This document shows positions 53,190-59,334 of a stretch of DNA of 59,334 nt, one piece after another. How positions within the stretch are numbered: position 1 is the stretch's first letter; each line of letters opens with the position of its first letter. The DNA is from Domibacillus sp. PGB-M46. Its GTDB lineage: Bacteria; Bacillota; Bacilli; Bacillales; Domibacillaceae. A model generated the notes under the pieces. It saw nothing but the letters and a program-made list of their open reading frames with translations, did not search any database and was not told where the DNA came from. Location: contig NZ_JAKGCR010000026.1 of NCBI RefSeq assembly GCF_022668875.1, positions 1 to 59,334 on the forward strand, read 5' to 3'. Made by a program: the position numbers and the translations under genes.

Positions 53190-54557
53190 GTGATTAACGT
53201 ATTCTCTGATCTTCAAATCTTATTGTTAAATCTATTTTTTATTTTCCTTTTTTTCTTTGTATATCTTAAGTTTATTGAAAAGAAGATTCATCAATTAACA
53301 AACAAGCTGTTAATTTTTCTGGCCTCTGGAAGTGCTATTGTCTTATGTATGACGTTCTCGATCCCAATTGGCCCTGACCTGTTGATCGATATGCGTTACG
53401 TCCCCTTTATAGTCGGTGCTTTTTATGGCGGCCGCAGAATTGCCTTTCTTTTGTTTTTCATTTTAATTACTTATCGTTTAGGCTTTGGCAGTTCCGGCTT
53501 CTATATCAATTTAGCTGGCAGCACAATCTTGTTTATTTCTCTTTGGTTTACAGTTCCTTTTTTTGAAAGAGCCGTTAACTTAACAAAAAAAATGCGCTGC
53601 GTTACAGAAGTTGCTTTTCTTTCAGCGCTCTTTACAGGGACAACACTTAGTTTATTCGTTTCAAACATCATGAATATAAAAGATCTTTTGTCTTTTATCG
53701 TATTCCTATACCTTCAAATAGCTGGCGTTCTGTTATTTGTTAAATTTATCGAGAAAGCAAAAAATGACATAGCCCTCGCTGAAGAAATCAGAAAATTTGA
53801 AAAGTTAAAATCAGTGAGTGAAGTTGCTGCAAGCATTTCCCATGAAGTAAGAAACCCGCTTACCGCTACTAGAGGGTTTATTCAATTACTGAGTGATCAG
53901 AATCTTACCGCTGAAGAAAAAAATCTTTATATCTCCATCTCTCTTGAAGAATTAGACAAAGCAGCGTCCGTTATTACCGATTACCTTACATTTGCTACAC
54001 CTTCATTAGAAAAAATAGAGATGTTGGAATTGAATAAAGAATTGGACATGATCCTAAAAACCGTAACGCCTCTTGCTTTGGCAAACACCGTAGAGATTGA
54101 TATCCAAAAAACAGAAGCGATCTATGTTGCCGGTGAACGTGAAAAATTCCATCAATGTCTGATTAACCTTGCAAAAAACAGCATTGAGGCCATGCCTCAT
54201 GGAGGAAAATTAATCATTAAGCTGCAGCAGCTGAATGGAAAAATAGTTATGACAGTTGAAGATACAGGGGTTGGCATGACAAATGAACAGATCGAACGGC
54301 TTGGAACCCCTTACTTTTCAACAAAAGTAGACGGTACCGGACTTGGCACAATGGTGGTTTTCAGTATTGTAAAAGCAATGATGGGTGAAATTAAAGTGGA
54401 CAGTAAAATAGGCAAAGGCACTTGTTTTACGATCCTTTTTCCGGCAGTTGACCCCTCCCATTCTTCTACTGAGCAGCCTCCAGAGCAAGTCATCAGCCTG
54501 CCTGTCAGTATAAAAGAAAATACTTCTCCTCTACCTGCTTTTAAAGCAGGTAAGTAA
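53190..54557 (+). CDS. KinB-like sensor histidine kinase 2
   Basis: A 455-residue paralog of the kinase at 45599. It has the same 5TM-5TMR_LYT sensor (IDMRYVPFIVGAFYGGRRIA), phospho-acceptor SISHEVRNPL with His218 at the identical position, N box LINLAKNSIEAMP, DTGVGM, YFSTK and GTGLGTMVV. A 30-residue Pro/Ser-rich tail is extra. Membrane-bound, probably feeding Spo0F/Spo0A. GTG start with AAGGAG before it. It ends in a terminator whose arms copy those at 6976. The two kinases bracket the decayed lipase, surface-protein and integrase genes. Confidence 0.9.
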   Translation: MINVFSDLQILLLNLFFIFLFFFVYLKFIEKKIHQLTNKLLIFLASGSAIVLCMTFSIPIGPDLLIDMRYVPFIVGAFYGGRRIAFLLFFILITYRLGFGSSGFYINLAGSTILFISLWFTVPFFERAVNLTKKMRCVTEVAFLSALFTGTTLSLFVSNIMNIKDLLSFIVFLYLQIAGVLLFVKFIEKAKNDIALAEEIRKFEKLKSVSEVAASISHEVRNPLTATRGFIQLLSDQNLTAEEKNLYISISLEELDKAASVITDYLTFATPSLEKIEMLELNKELDMILKTVTPLALANTVEIDIQKTEAIYVAGEREKFHQCLINLAKNSIEAMPHGGKLIIKLQQLNGKIVMTVEDTGVGMTNEQIERLGTPYFSTKVDGTGLGTMVVFSIVKAMMGEIKVDSKIGKGTCFTILFPAVDPSHSSTEQPPEQVISLPVSIKENTSPLPAFKAGK

Positions 54558-55105
54558 AGGAGCGAACAATTATTGCTCTGTAAGAACGTAAAAAGCTCAT
54601 GATTATCAACCGGATAATCATGAGCTTTTTTCATACTTATTTAGCAGTTTGGCCAAACTTTTGAATCGCAATTTAAGTTGAGTTGTTCTTACCGCTTAGA
54701 TTCTGCTGACTAATGGGGACGGAATGTACACCACCTGTTTGATGCACCTGGATAAATGAAAACGAGAAAGGAGAATCAATCCCCGCTTCCTTCGGTGTAC
54801 TGATCGGATCAATGTTCTTTCCAGCTGCCACTCCCTTATTCTTCCGTTAAGCAGCCTGTCTCTTTTAAAAAGGAAATGACGCTTGTCTTCCTGCCGTCAA
54901 AGAGAGTGTATAACCTTTTCCATCGACAAAACGAACTTAAAAAGTGCACATACGTAACCATACATTTTTGCAAAAATAAATGGGATACATTATTTTTCAT
55001 TATTTTCGTTATGTTATAGGATCATCCACTTTGCTACAGGAATATATTCTTCTTTTATTAACCATCCTGGCTATCCGGTATACAAAAAAATTCCCAAAAA
55101 CCAAC
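54558..55105. other. Intergenic, one unassigned open stretch
   Basis: A hydrophobic open frame ending GVLIGSMFFPAATPLFFR at 54850 follows AAAGGAG but has no start codon, so it is not called. Otherwise only the terminator at 54591 is seen. Confidence 0.4.
54591..54631. terminator. Terminator after kinase 2, twin of the one at 6976
   Basis: The arms AAGCTCATGATTATC and GATAATCATGAGCTT are perfect, with a TTTTTT tail. Confidence 0.88.
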
Positions 55106-55135
55106 TTGACTAGTAGGGATAGTATGAATTAAAAT
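55106..55135 (+). promoter_or_regulatory. SigA-type promoter before fbpA-like gene
   Basis: TTGACT (55106-55111), 18 bases, TAAAAT (55130-55135). The start of transcription would be near 55142, about 30 bases before a strong terminator hairpin. I see no Fur box around it. Confidence 0.5.
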
Positions 55136-55170
55136 GTTTATATCATTTAGAAAAACCGACTGGATCACCA

Positions 55171-55200
55171 GAGGCTCTTGTTTATAACAAGAGCCTTTTT
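55171..55200 (+). terminator. Terminator inside the fbpA leader
   Basis: The perfect arms AGGCTCTTGTT and AACAAGAGCCT with a 2-base-plus loop and five T, followed by ATTTTC. It lies between the SigA-like promoter and the fbpA ribosome site, so it either attenuates fbpA or ends a ~60-base RNA. Confidence 0.7.
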
Positions 55201-55239
55201 ATTTTCTGTAAAACGAATAAAAGGCAAGGAGGAATTGAG

Positions 55240-55452
55240 ATGATTCTCCGGGAAGCAGTAGAAAATAGACGTACGGAATTAATTAACAAACTCATTGCTT
55301 TTGGTGTGTTTAAGATTAATGAAAAGCATCTTTTTGAAAACTCTTTAGGTGAATTAGAAGGTGAATATAATAAATTTGAGGGAACTCAGCATCCGCATAG
55401 CCAACTCGGATCTATCCGCTGGTTCAATAAAAAAGCGAACAAAATGAATTGA
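55240..55452 (+). CDS. fbpA: Fur-regulated basic protein, FbpA family
   Basis: A 70-residue protein of the Fur-regulated basic protein (FbpA) family. The family core is LREAVENRRTELINKLIAFG, then VFKINEKHLFENSLGELEGE and YNKF. B. subtilis FbpA works with the small RNA FsrA and FbpB/FbpC in the iron-sparing response. AAGGAGG stands before ATG 55240. The C-terminal stretch is less typical. The leader holds an intrinsic terminator. No Fur box was recognised by eye, so Fur control is family knowledge only. Confidence 0.82.
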   Translation: MILREAVENRRTELINKLIAFGVFKINEKHLFENSLGELEGEYNKFEGTQHPHSQLGSIRWFNKKANKMN

Positions 55453-55562
55453 ATGTTTTGTTCAGTGAATGGCTAAGCTTTCAGGATGGTAAAGAGTCTC
55501 GGCCTTTACAATGGAGTCTTTTCGTTTATTTCTGTGCCCGGCGATTGCTATATCAATCAAAA

Positions 55563-55594
55563 TAGGATGGCTATGCGCCATCCTACTTCTTTTT
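55563..55594 (+). terminator. Terminator after fbpA-like gene
   Basis: The arms TAGGATGGC and GCCATCCTA flank a 5-base loop and are followed by CTTCTTTTTT. Confidence 0.8.
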
Positions 55595-55742
55595 TAAACA
55601 AACATATATGAATGATAACCATACATCTTGTTACATTTTTACTGTTAAGCCCCTCATTCAACGTTCTTTTCTGCTTAACTGTTGTTATTTTTAACCTGTC
55701 ACGATGGTGCCTGCAGGCAGAACATGCCCAAACATCTCCTTA

Positions 55743-56606
55743 TCAAAAACAAAGCTTTCTGAACTTCCCAGGGGTGATGCCTCCTGTTGATTGCGAGAAT
55801 GCTTTAATAAAATGACCTATCCCATTAAACCCACATTCAATGCTGATCTGCTCGACGGTCAGGCTGGTTTCCACCAATAAATTTTTAGCCTGAATCAGCC
55901 TGTAATTTAAGAGATATTGATGAGGACTGGTTCCTATATATTTTTTAAACGTGCGACAAAAATGATACGTGCTTAAATTAGATATTTCACTCAACTGCTC
56001 GACCGTAATTTTAGAGGAGAAATGTTCACCAATATACGCCAGTACAGCTTGAATTTCCGCTGGTATGTTTACAGCTTTTACGTCTCTTTTTTCAAACGTA
56101 CTGCGGGTGCTTTCTAATAAATGGCCGAGCAGCTCATAGATTTGAAGAGAGATTTCAAAGTCTATTTCCTGTTTTGATGCGATAAGAGATAAAATATGAG
56201 GGATATTATTTTTTTCAGCAGGCAGTTTGAACACACATCCCTTTCTTTTATATAACTCGTTATACATATCCTGCGTATGCTTTCCGGCAAAGTGAATAAA
56301 TTGGAAGATTGTTTCTTCCGCTGCGTGATAGTGATTTTTTTCTTTACAGTCCAAAAGAACAATCTCACCTTTGGAAGCTGTAAAGGATTGGCCTAAATAG
56401 TGAAAATGCATGGATCCCTTTTTGATATAAAAAAGGATAAAAGACTTCATGTAGTCACGTGTAATACTGTATGGAACATCTACTATATATTCACCGCCCC
56501 ATAGAACATAATGATAGAGTTCTTTCGTTAAAGCGGAAGGTTCATAAAAATATAATCCCTTTTTTGTCTTGATGCCTGGTTCTACTTTTGGAATATAAAA
56601 ATTCAT
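55743..56606 (-). CDS. AraC-family regulator
   Basis: A 287-residue AraC/XylS-type activator. The N-terminal cupin-like sensor has the pattern FILFYIKKGSMHFHYLGQSF, then KGEIVLLDCKEKNHYHAAEE. The C-terminal double helix-turn-helix (about 185-285) has ITVEQLSEISNLSTYHFCRT, then FKKYIGTSPHQYLLNYRLIQ and SIECGFNGIGHFIKAFSQST. It is transcribed divergently from the second IolI paralog across a 320-base gap with a candidate operator, so it probably controls that gene in response to its sugar substrate. Confidence 0.9.
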   Translation of the reverse strand: MNFYIPKVEPGIKTKKGLYFYEPSALTKELYHYVLWGGEYIVDVPYSITRDYMKSFILFYIKKGSMHFHYLGQSFTASKGEIVLLDCKEKNHYHAAEETIFQFIHFAGKHTQDMYNELYKRKGCVFKLPAEKNNIPHILSLIASKQEIDFEISLQIYELLGHLLESTRSTFEKRDVKAVNIPAEIQAVLAYIGEHFSSKITVEQLSEISNLSTYHFCRTFKKYIGTSPHQYLLNYRLIQAKNLLVETSLTVEQISIECGFNGIGHFIKAFSQSTGGITPGKFRKLCF

Positions 56607-56687
56607 TTTTTCACCTCTTACACATTGTCACCCTGATTGGACATCATTGTTTTTTCAGACGGGCTTAAAAGATAATGATACGGGACC

Positions 56688-56724
56688 AGGTGAATAGTTT
56701 TATTTTAACACGGTACATTCACCT
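56688..56724. promoter_or_regulatory. Candidate AraC-type operator
   Basis: An inverted pair AGGTGAAT (56688-56695) and ATTCACCT (56717-56724) with 21 bases between, in the gap between the divergent AraC regulator and iolI paralog 2. Such spaced half-sites fit a dimeric regulator. Inference only. Confidence 0.45.
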
Positions 56725-56927
56725 TAGGCACTTTTTAAAACGTTCTCATCCTTAGCTAAAAGGGATTCAGTAAATAAAAAACAGCACCAAACCGCAATTT
56801 TTAAGCAAGATTTTGCAGAGTCGAAAAGGAACAGATGTATTAAACTAAAAGCGCATACAAAAATCAAAACACGTGAAGTGTTAATAAAAGAATAGATGAA
56901 ATCTATTTCTTATCAGGAGGAATACCC

Positions 56928-57788
56928 ATGAAATTAGCATTCAACGAAGGAACAACGTTTGAAAGCGCTTCTCTACAACAAAACCTAGATTACTGTGAAA
57001 AACACGGTTACGATTTTATTGAAATTCGCTCAATCGACCAGCTGAAAGATTATTTAAAAGAGCATACATTGGACGATTTAAAAGCATATTTTGACACCCA
57101 TCATATTAAACCGCTTTCTTTAAATGCACTGTGCTTTTTCAATAACCGCACCAAAGAAGATGAAGAAGCCGTTATCGAAGAATTCAAAGAGTACTTAGAG
57201 ATCTGCAAAAAAATTGATTGCTCATATATTTGTGTCGTGCCTTCTAATATTGATGTAACAGAAAAAGGAAAAACATTAACGGAAGAAGTAAACGAAAGCT
57301 GTATCCGTGTTTTAAGCCTTCTATCTGATTTAGCAGAGCCTTATGGAGTAAAGATTGCTCTTGAATTTATCGGAATTCCGGAAAATACAGTGAATACGTT
57401 CGCGCAAGCATACCAGATTGTAAAAGCGGTTGATAGAAACAATGTGGGTCTTGTATACGATACTTTCCAATTCACTGGAATGGGGTCAAGACTAGAAGAT
57501 GTAATAGATGAAACAGCAGAAAAATTATTTATTTTCCATATTAACGATGTAGACGGTTTTCCAGTTGGCCAAATGCGCGATACAGACAGAGTATGGCCTG
57601 GACACGGTGTCATTAATTTAGAAGCACATTTGAAAAGATTAAAAGAATTGAATTATGATTTCGCCGTATCCGTTGAGCTGTTTAGACCAGAATATTATCA
57701 AATGGATCCGGAAGAAGTCATCAAAAAAGCAAAAGAAACGACATTGGAAGTGTTGGAAAAGTACTATTATTCATATTCACGCTCTTAA
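56928..57788 (+). CDS. iolI: IolI-like sugar isomerase/epimerase (paralog 2)
   Basis: A 286-residue TIM-barrel isomerase of the IolI type. Metal ligands are conserved: Glu146 (ALEFIG), Asp178 (VYDTFQF), His204 (IFHIND) and Glu250 (SVELFRPEY). It differs from paralog 1 around the active site (DTFQFTGMGS against DCFHFHAMKS), so another substrate is likely. TCAGGAGG stands before the ATG. Divergent from an AraC regulator, not in an iol operon. Confidence 0.9.
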   Translation: MKLAFNEGTTFESASLQQNLDYCEKHGYDFIEIRSIDQLKDYLKEHTLDDLKAYFDTHHIKPLSLNALCFFNNRTKEDEEAVIEEFKEYLEICKKIDCSYICVVPSNIDVTEKGKTLTEEVNESCIRVLSLLSDLAEPYGVKIALEFIGIPENTVNTFAQAYQIVKAVDRNNVGLVYDTFQFTGMGSRLEDVIDETAEKLFIFHINDVDGFPVGQMRDTDRVWPGHGVINLEAHLKRLKELNYDFAVSVELFRPEYYQMDPEEVIKKAKETTLEVLEKYYYSYSRS

Positions 57789-57888
57789 AGACTCTTGAAA
57801 TAATCCAAAAACCAAAAGGGAACTTGGTATATTTTCTAAGATCCATGTTCTATAACCGGATATATTATACTCCTGGTTAAACGAAATA

Positions 57889-57951
57889 AAATAAAAGCAG
57901 CGGGTACAGCAGGTGTCTTTTTCCACTTCTTGCTTCCCTCTGCTTTTATTT
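57889..57951. terminator. Long-loop terminator after iolI paralog 2
   Basis: The perfect arms AAATAAAAGCAG and CTGCTTTTATTT enclose a 39-base loop, about 100 bases past the stop. Confidence 0.5.
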
Positions 57952-58008
57952 AAAGTAATGTTCATAATATGAAGCACGGCACGATGATGTTATTTCCTCA
58001 CCCTGTCT

Positions 58009-58065
58009 TTTTCTAAGCTGCTGCTTCTGCCATAAATTTCTTCATATAATTCTCTGCAGTTGCTG
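58009..58065. repeat. Repeat R1 (pair with 59120-59170)
   Basis: It shares TTTTCTAAGCTGCT at one end, CATAA-TTTCTT in the middle and CTGCAGTTGCT at the other end with R2. On the minus strand both end a short frame in Ala-Ala and TAG. The two copies flank the GDSL esterase gene. Confidence 0.6.
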
Positions 58066-58218
58066 CCAACGTTAAATAACATAAACAAGCGCCCTTTTAT
58101 CAATAGGTCCGCTCCCTGTGTATGATACAGGGGACAATACACCTTTCAAACAGCCTTATTTAGTCTCACTTGCTTCATTTAAATAGCTGTTCTTGTCTAT
58201 AACCTTGAAAAAAACAAA

Positions 58219-58257
58219 GAAGTGCCAGCCCTTAATAAATAAGGAATAGCACTTTTC
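58219..58257 (-). terminator. Terminator after GDSL gene
   Basis: An outer AAGTGC/GCACTT pair and an inner CCCTTA/TAAGG pair; the minus-strand end is TTCTTTG-like with some T. The inner loop is shared with the hairpins at 40553 and 59194. Confidence 0.65.
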
Positions 58258-58302
58258 TTACTGGTAATTATAAATAATAGTTAAAATACCGAGTATCTCT
58301 TG

Positions 58303-59019
58303 CTAAAAATTATATTCCTCTATTATTTTCTTTGTAATCAGCTCATATCCTTTACTGTTCGGATGCAATTCATCACTAAAGTAATCTGTGCTCTTTTCCT
58401 TCAGCAATCCATTTGTTGCAATGAATTTGACGTGCGGATATTGGCTGACCACATCCTGACTCAGCTTGTTCCACTCTGTAATTACTGCTTCAATTTCTTT
58501 AGAATCAGGATATGGGTTATACAGACCCAGAAATAATACAGGTGCATCTGGATTTTCTTTTTGAATGATCGATAAAATGCGATGAAGATTATTCCGATAA
58601 TCCTTTTCGGCCCGCTGAATCCGGTCTTTATAAAGTGGATTCAGATCTCCACCGTTGCTTTCAATTAAATCATTTGTTCCGATGAAAATGGTAAAATACT
58701 CAGCATTAGAAAGAGTCTTTCTCACATCCGCCTTCCTCAGCTGCTGCTGCAGTCCATCCGTTTGCTGACCGGGAATACCATAATTGTAGACCGTCAGGGG
58801 GACTTTATTCTGCTTATTCAGCACTTTTTCCAGATTGTCTGCATAGCCCTGTCCTGCCTGATCTCCAATACCATATGTCAGCGAATCACCGAGCGCCACC
58901 AGCTCTTCACCTGCTGATGGAATCTCCGCCTTGTTCTCCTCTTCCCGGTGTAATAAAAAAACTCCTGCAACAGCAATAAGCACTGCAACAGCAACAGTCG
59001 TTATCTTTGCTTTTCTCAT
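58303..59019 (-). CDS. GDSL/SGNH-family esterase (membrane-anchored)
   Basis: A 238-residue SGNH hydrolase. An N-terminal membrane anchor or uncleaved signal (VAVAVLIAVAGVFLL, 8-22) precedes the catalytic domain with block I VALGDSLTYGIG (Ser46), block II Gly in YNYGIPGQQT, block III IFIGTNDL and block V SDELHPNSKGYE with the Asp/His pair. It resembles B. subtilis YpmR and other lipase/acylhydrolases on the outer membrane face. The ATG at 59019 follows GGAGGG; a TTG one codon up is possible. Flanked by repeats R1 and R2. Confidence 0.88.
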   Translation of the reverse strand: MRKAKITTVAVAVLIAVAGVFLLHREEENKAEIPSAGEELVALGDSLTYGIGDQAGQGYADNLEKVLNKQNKVPLTVYNYGIPGQQTDGLQQQLRKADVRKTLSNAEYFTIFIGTNDLIESNGGDLNPLYKDRIQRAEKDYRNNLHRILSIIQKENPDAPVLFLGLYNPYPDSKEIEAVITEWNKLSQDVVSQYPHVKFIATNGLLKEKSTDYFSDELHPNSKGYELITKKIIEEYNF

Positions 59020-59119
59020 CAAAAGAACCCTCCTAAATTACATGGAATTCCCTTTATGTCAATGAAGTAAACTGATTAAATCTGGAAAAGTAAATGCCTT
59101 GCAGTTCATCCATGCTATC

Positions 59120-59170
59120 TTTTCTAAGCTGCTTTTTCTAGCATAATTTCTTTAAAGAGCTGCAGTTGCT
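59120..59170. repeat. Repeat R2 (pair with 58009-58065)
   Basis: The second copy of the element, in the same orientation as R1 and about 1.1 kb away. It lies between the rrn terminator and the GDSL gene start. Confidence 0.6.
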
Positions 59171-59193
59171 CGTAATACTGAATAAAATAAAAA

Positions 59194-59230
59194 AGCCCCC
59201 TCCCTTACTAACCAAGGAACGGCGCTTGTC
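59194..59230 (-). terminator. Hairpin downstream of rrn terminator
   Basis: An imperfect stem with inner CCCTTA and AAGG similar to that at 58219; on the minus strand GGCTTTTTTATTTT follows. It acts as a back-up terminator of the rrn operon. Confidence 0.6.
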
Positions 59231-59244
59231 TTTTATTCAAGATC

Positions 59245-59276
59245 ATAAAAAAAGAGGACAGCTTCCGCTGTCCTCT
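59245..59276 (-). terminator. rRNA operon terminator
   Basis: The perfect arms AGAGGACAGC and GCTGTCCTCT with a 4-base loop; on the minus strand TTTTTTTATG follows. It begins 9 bases after the 5S 3' end. Confidence 0.92.
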
Positions 59277-59284
59277 CTGCTTTT

Positions 59285-59334
59285 GCCTGGCGGCGTCCTG
59301 CTCTCACAGGGGGAAACCCCCAACTACCATCGGC
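59285..59334 (-). rRNA. rrf: 5S rRNA, 3' end only
   Basis: On the minus strand the last 50 bases of a 5S rRNA: GCCGATGGTAGTTGGGGGTT, then TCCCCCTGTGAGAGCAGGAC and GCCGCCAGGC, matching the Bacillus 3' half. It is the last gene of an rRNA operon that enters from the right edge. No tRNA gene follows it. Confidence 0.97.

Larger units (their letters stand above)
57789..58218. other. Intergenic with hairpin and repeat R1
   Basis: It contains the terminator at 57889-57951 and repeat R1 at 58009-58065. No gene. Confidence 0.5.

Noticed and set aside
1-59334. CRISPR array, tRNA genes or prophage
   Set aside because: No regularly spaced repeats, no cloverleaf sequences next to the rRNA ends, and only one isolated integrase relic and one holin-like gene; nothing forms a phage.

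Overview
The window is a 59.3 kb stretch of a low-GC, endospore-forming Firmicute of the Bacillus type (Bacillaceae). The evidence is strong AGGAGG ribosome sites, SigA, SigB and PerR signals of B. subtilis type, a CotF-like coat protein, two KinB-like sporulation kinases, an FbpA-type small protein, a KGG stress protein, YhjQ, YdhK and a YhfW-like Rieske oxidoreductase. Genus and species cannot be fixed from what is visible. The left edge is the 5' end of a 16S rRNA gene and the right edge is the 3' end of a 5S rRNA gene, both on the minus strand. The segment therefore lies between two co-directional rRNA operons, which is also where short-read contigs usually break.

Layout. 1-600: rrn leader with tandem promoters P1/P2 and boxA. 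0.8-9.4 kb: two lipoproteins, a broken SAP-domain gene, small membrane proteins, a monooxygenase-like protein, an Lrp regulator, a metallo-beta-lactamase-fold hydrolase, an MFS permease and a DUF421 protein. 9.8-13.6 kb: a glycerate cluster (CdaR regulator, GntP permease, glycerate kinase) with candidate operators. 14-17 kb: SigB-type KGG gene and the PerR/ahpC/ahpF peroxide module. 17-19.4 kb: IolI-like isomerase with a LacI regulator and four AAAGCGCTTT palindromes. 19.5-30.8 kb: DsbA-like protein, CDF exporter, phosphoesterase and coat genes mixed with decayed genes (BglG-type antiterminator, CdaR fragment, azlCD, acid phosphatase). 31-44.6 kb: MBL hydrolase, CPBP protease, a second LacI regulator with an inositol-dehydrogenase-like gene and operator-like sites, two FAD oxidoreductases, an SDR, a DDAH-like enzyme, an aldo-keto reductase, and relics of duplicated genes. 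44.7-54.6 kb: IS3 relic, twin KinB-like kinases, and between them a nonsense-interrupted lipase, a broken Ig-like surface protein and a dead tyrosine integrase. 55-59 kb: FbpA gene with a terminator in its leader, a second IolI paralog with a divergent AraC regulator, a GDSL esterase flanked by related repeats, and the rrn terminator.

How it works together. The intact core suggests use of inositol or polyol-like sugars (two IolI paralogs, an IolG-like dehydrogenase, two LacI and one AraC regulator) and of D-glycerate, plus peroxide and general stress defence and sporulation input. About a dozen genes are frameshifted, truncated, interrupted or present only as fragments. The inter-rrn segment therefore looks like a zone of insertion and gene loss. 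The points I rate most worth checking are the LacI operator arrays, the paired IolI regulons, the fbpA leader terminator, the relics of duplicated oxidoreductases and the unlisted glycine-rich gene beside the coat gene.
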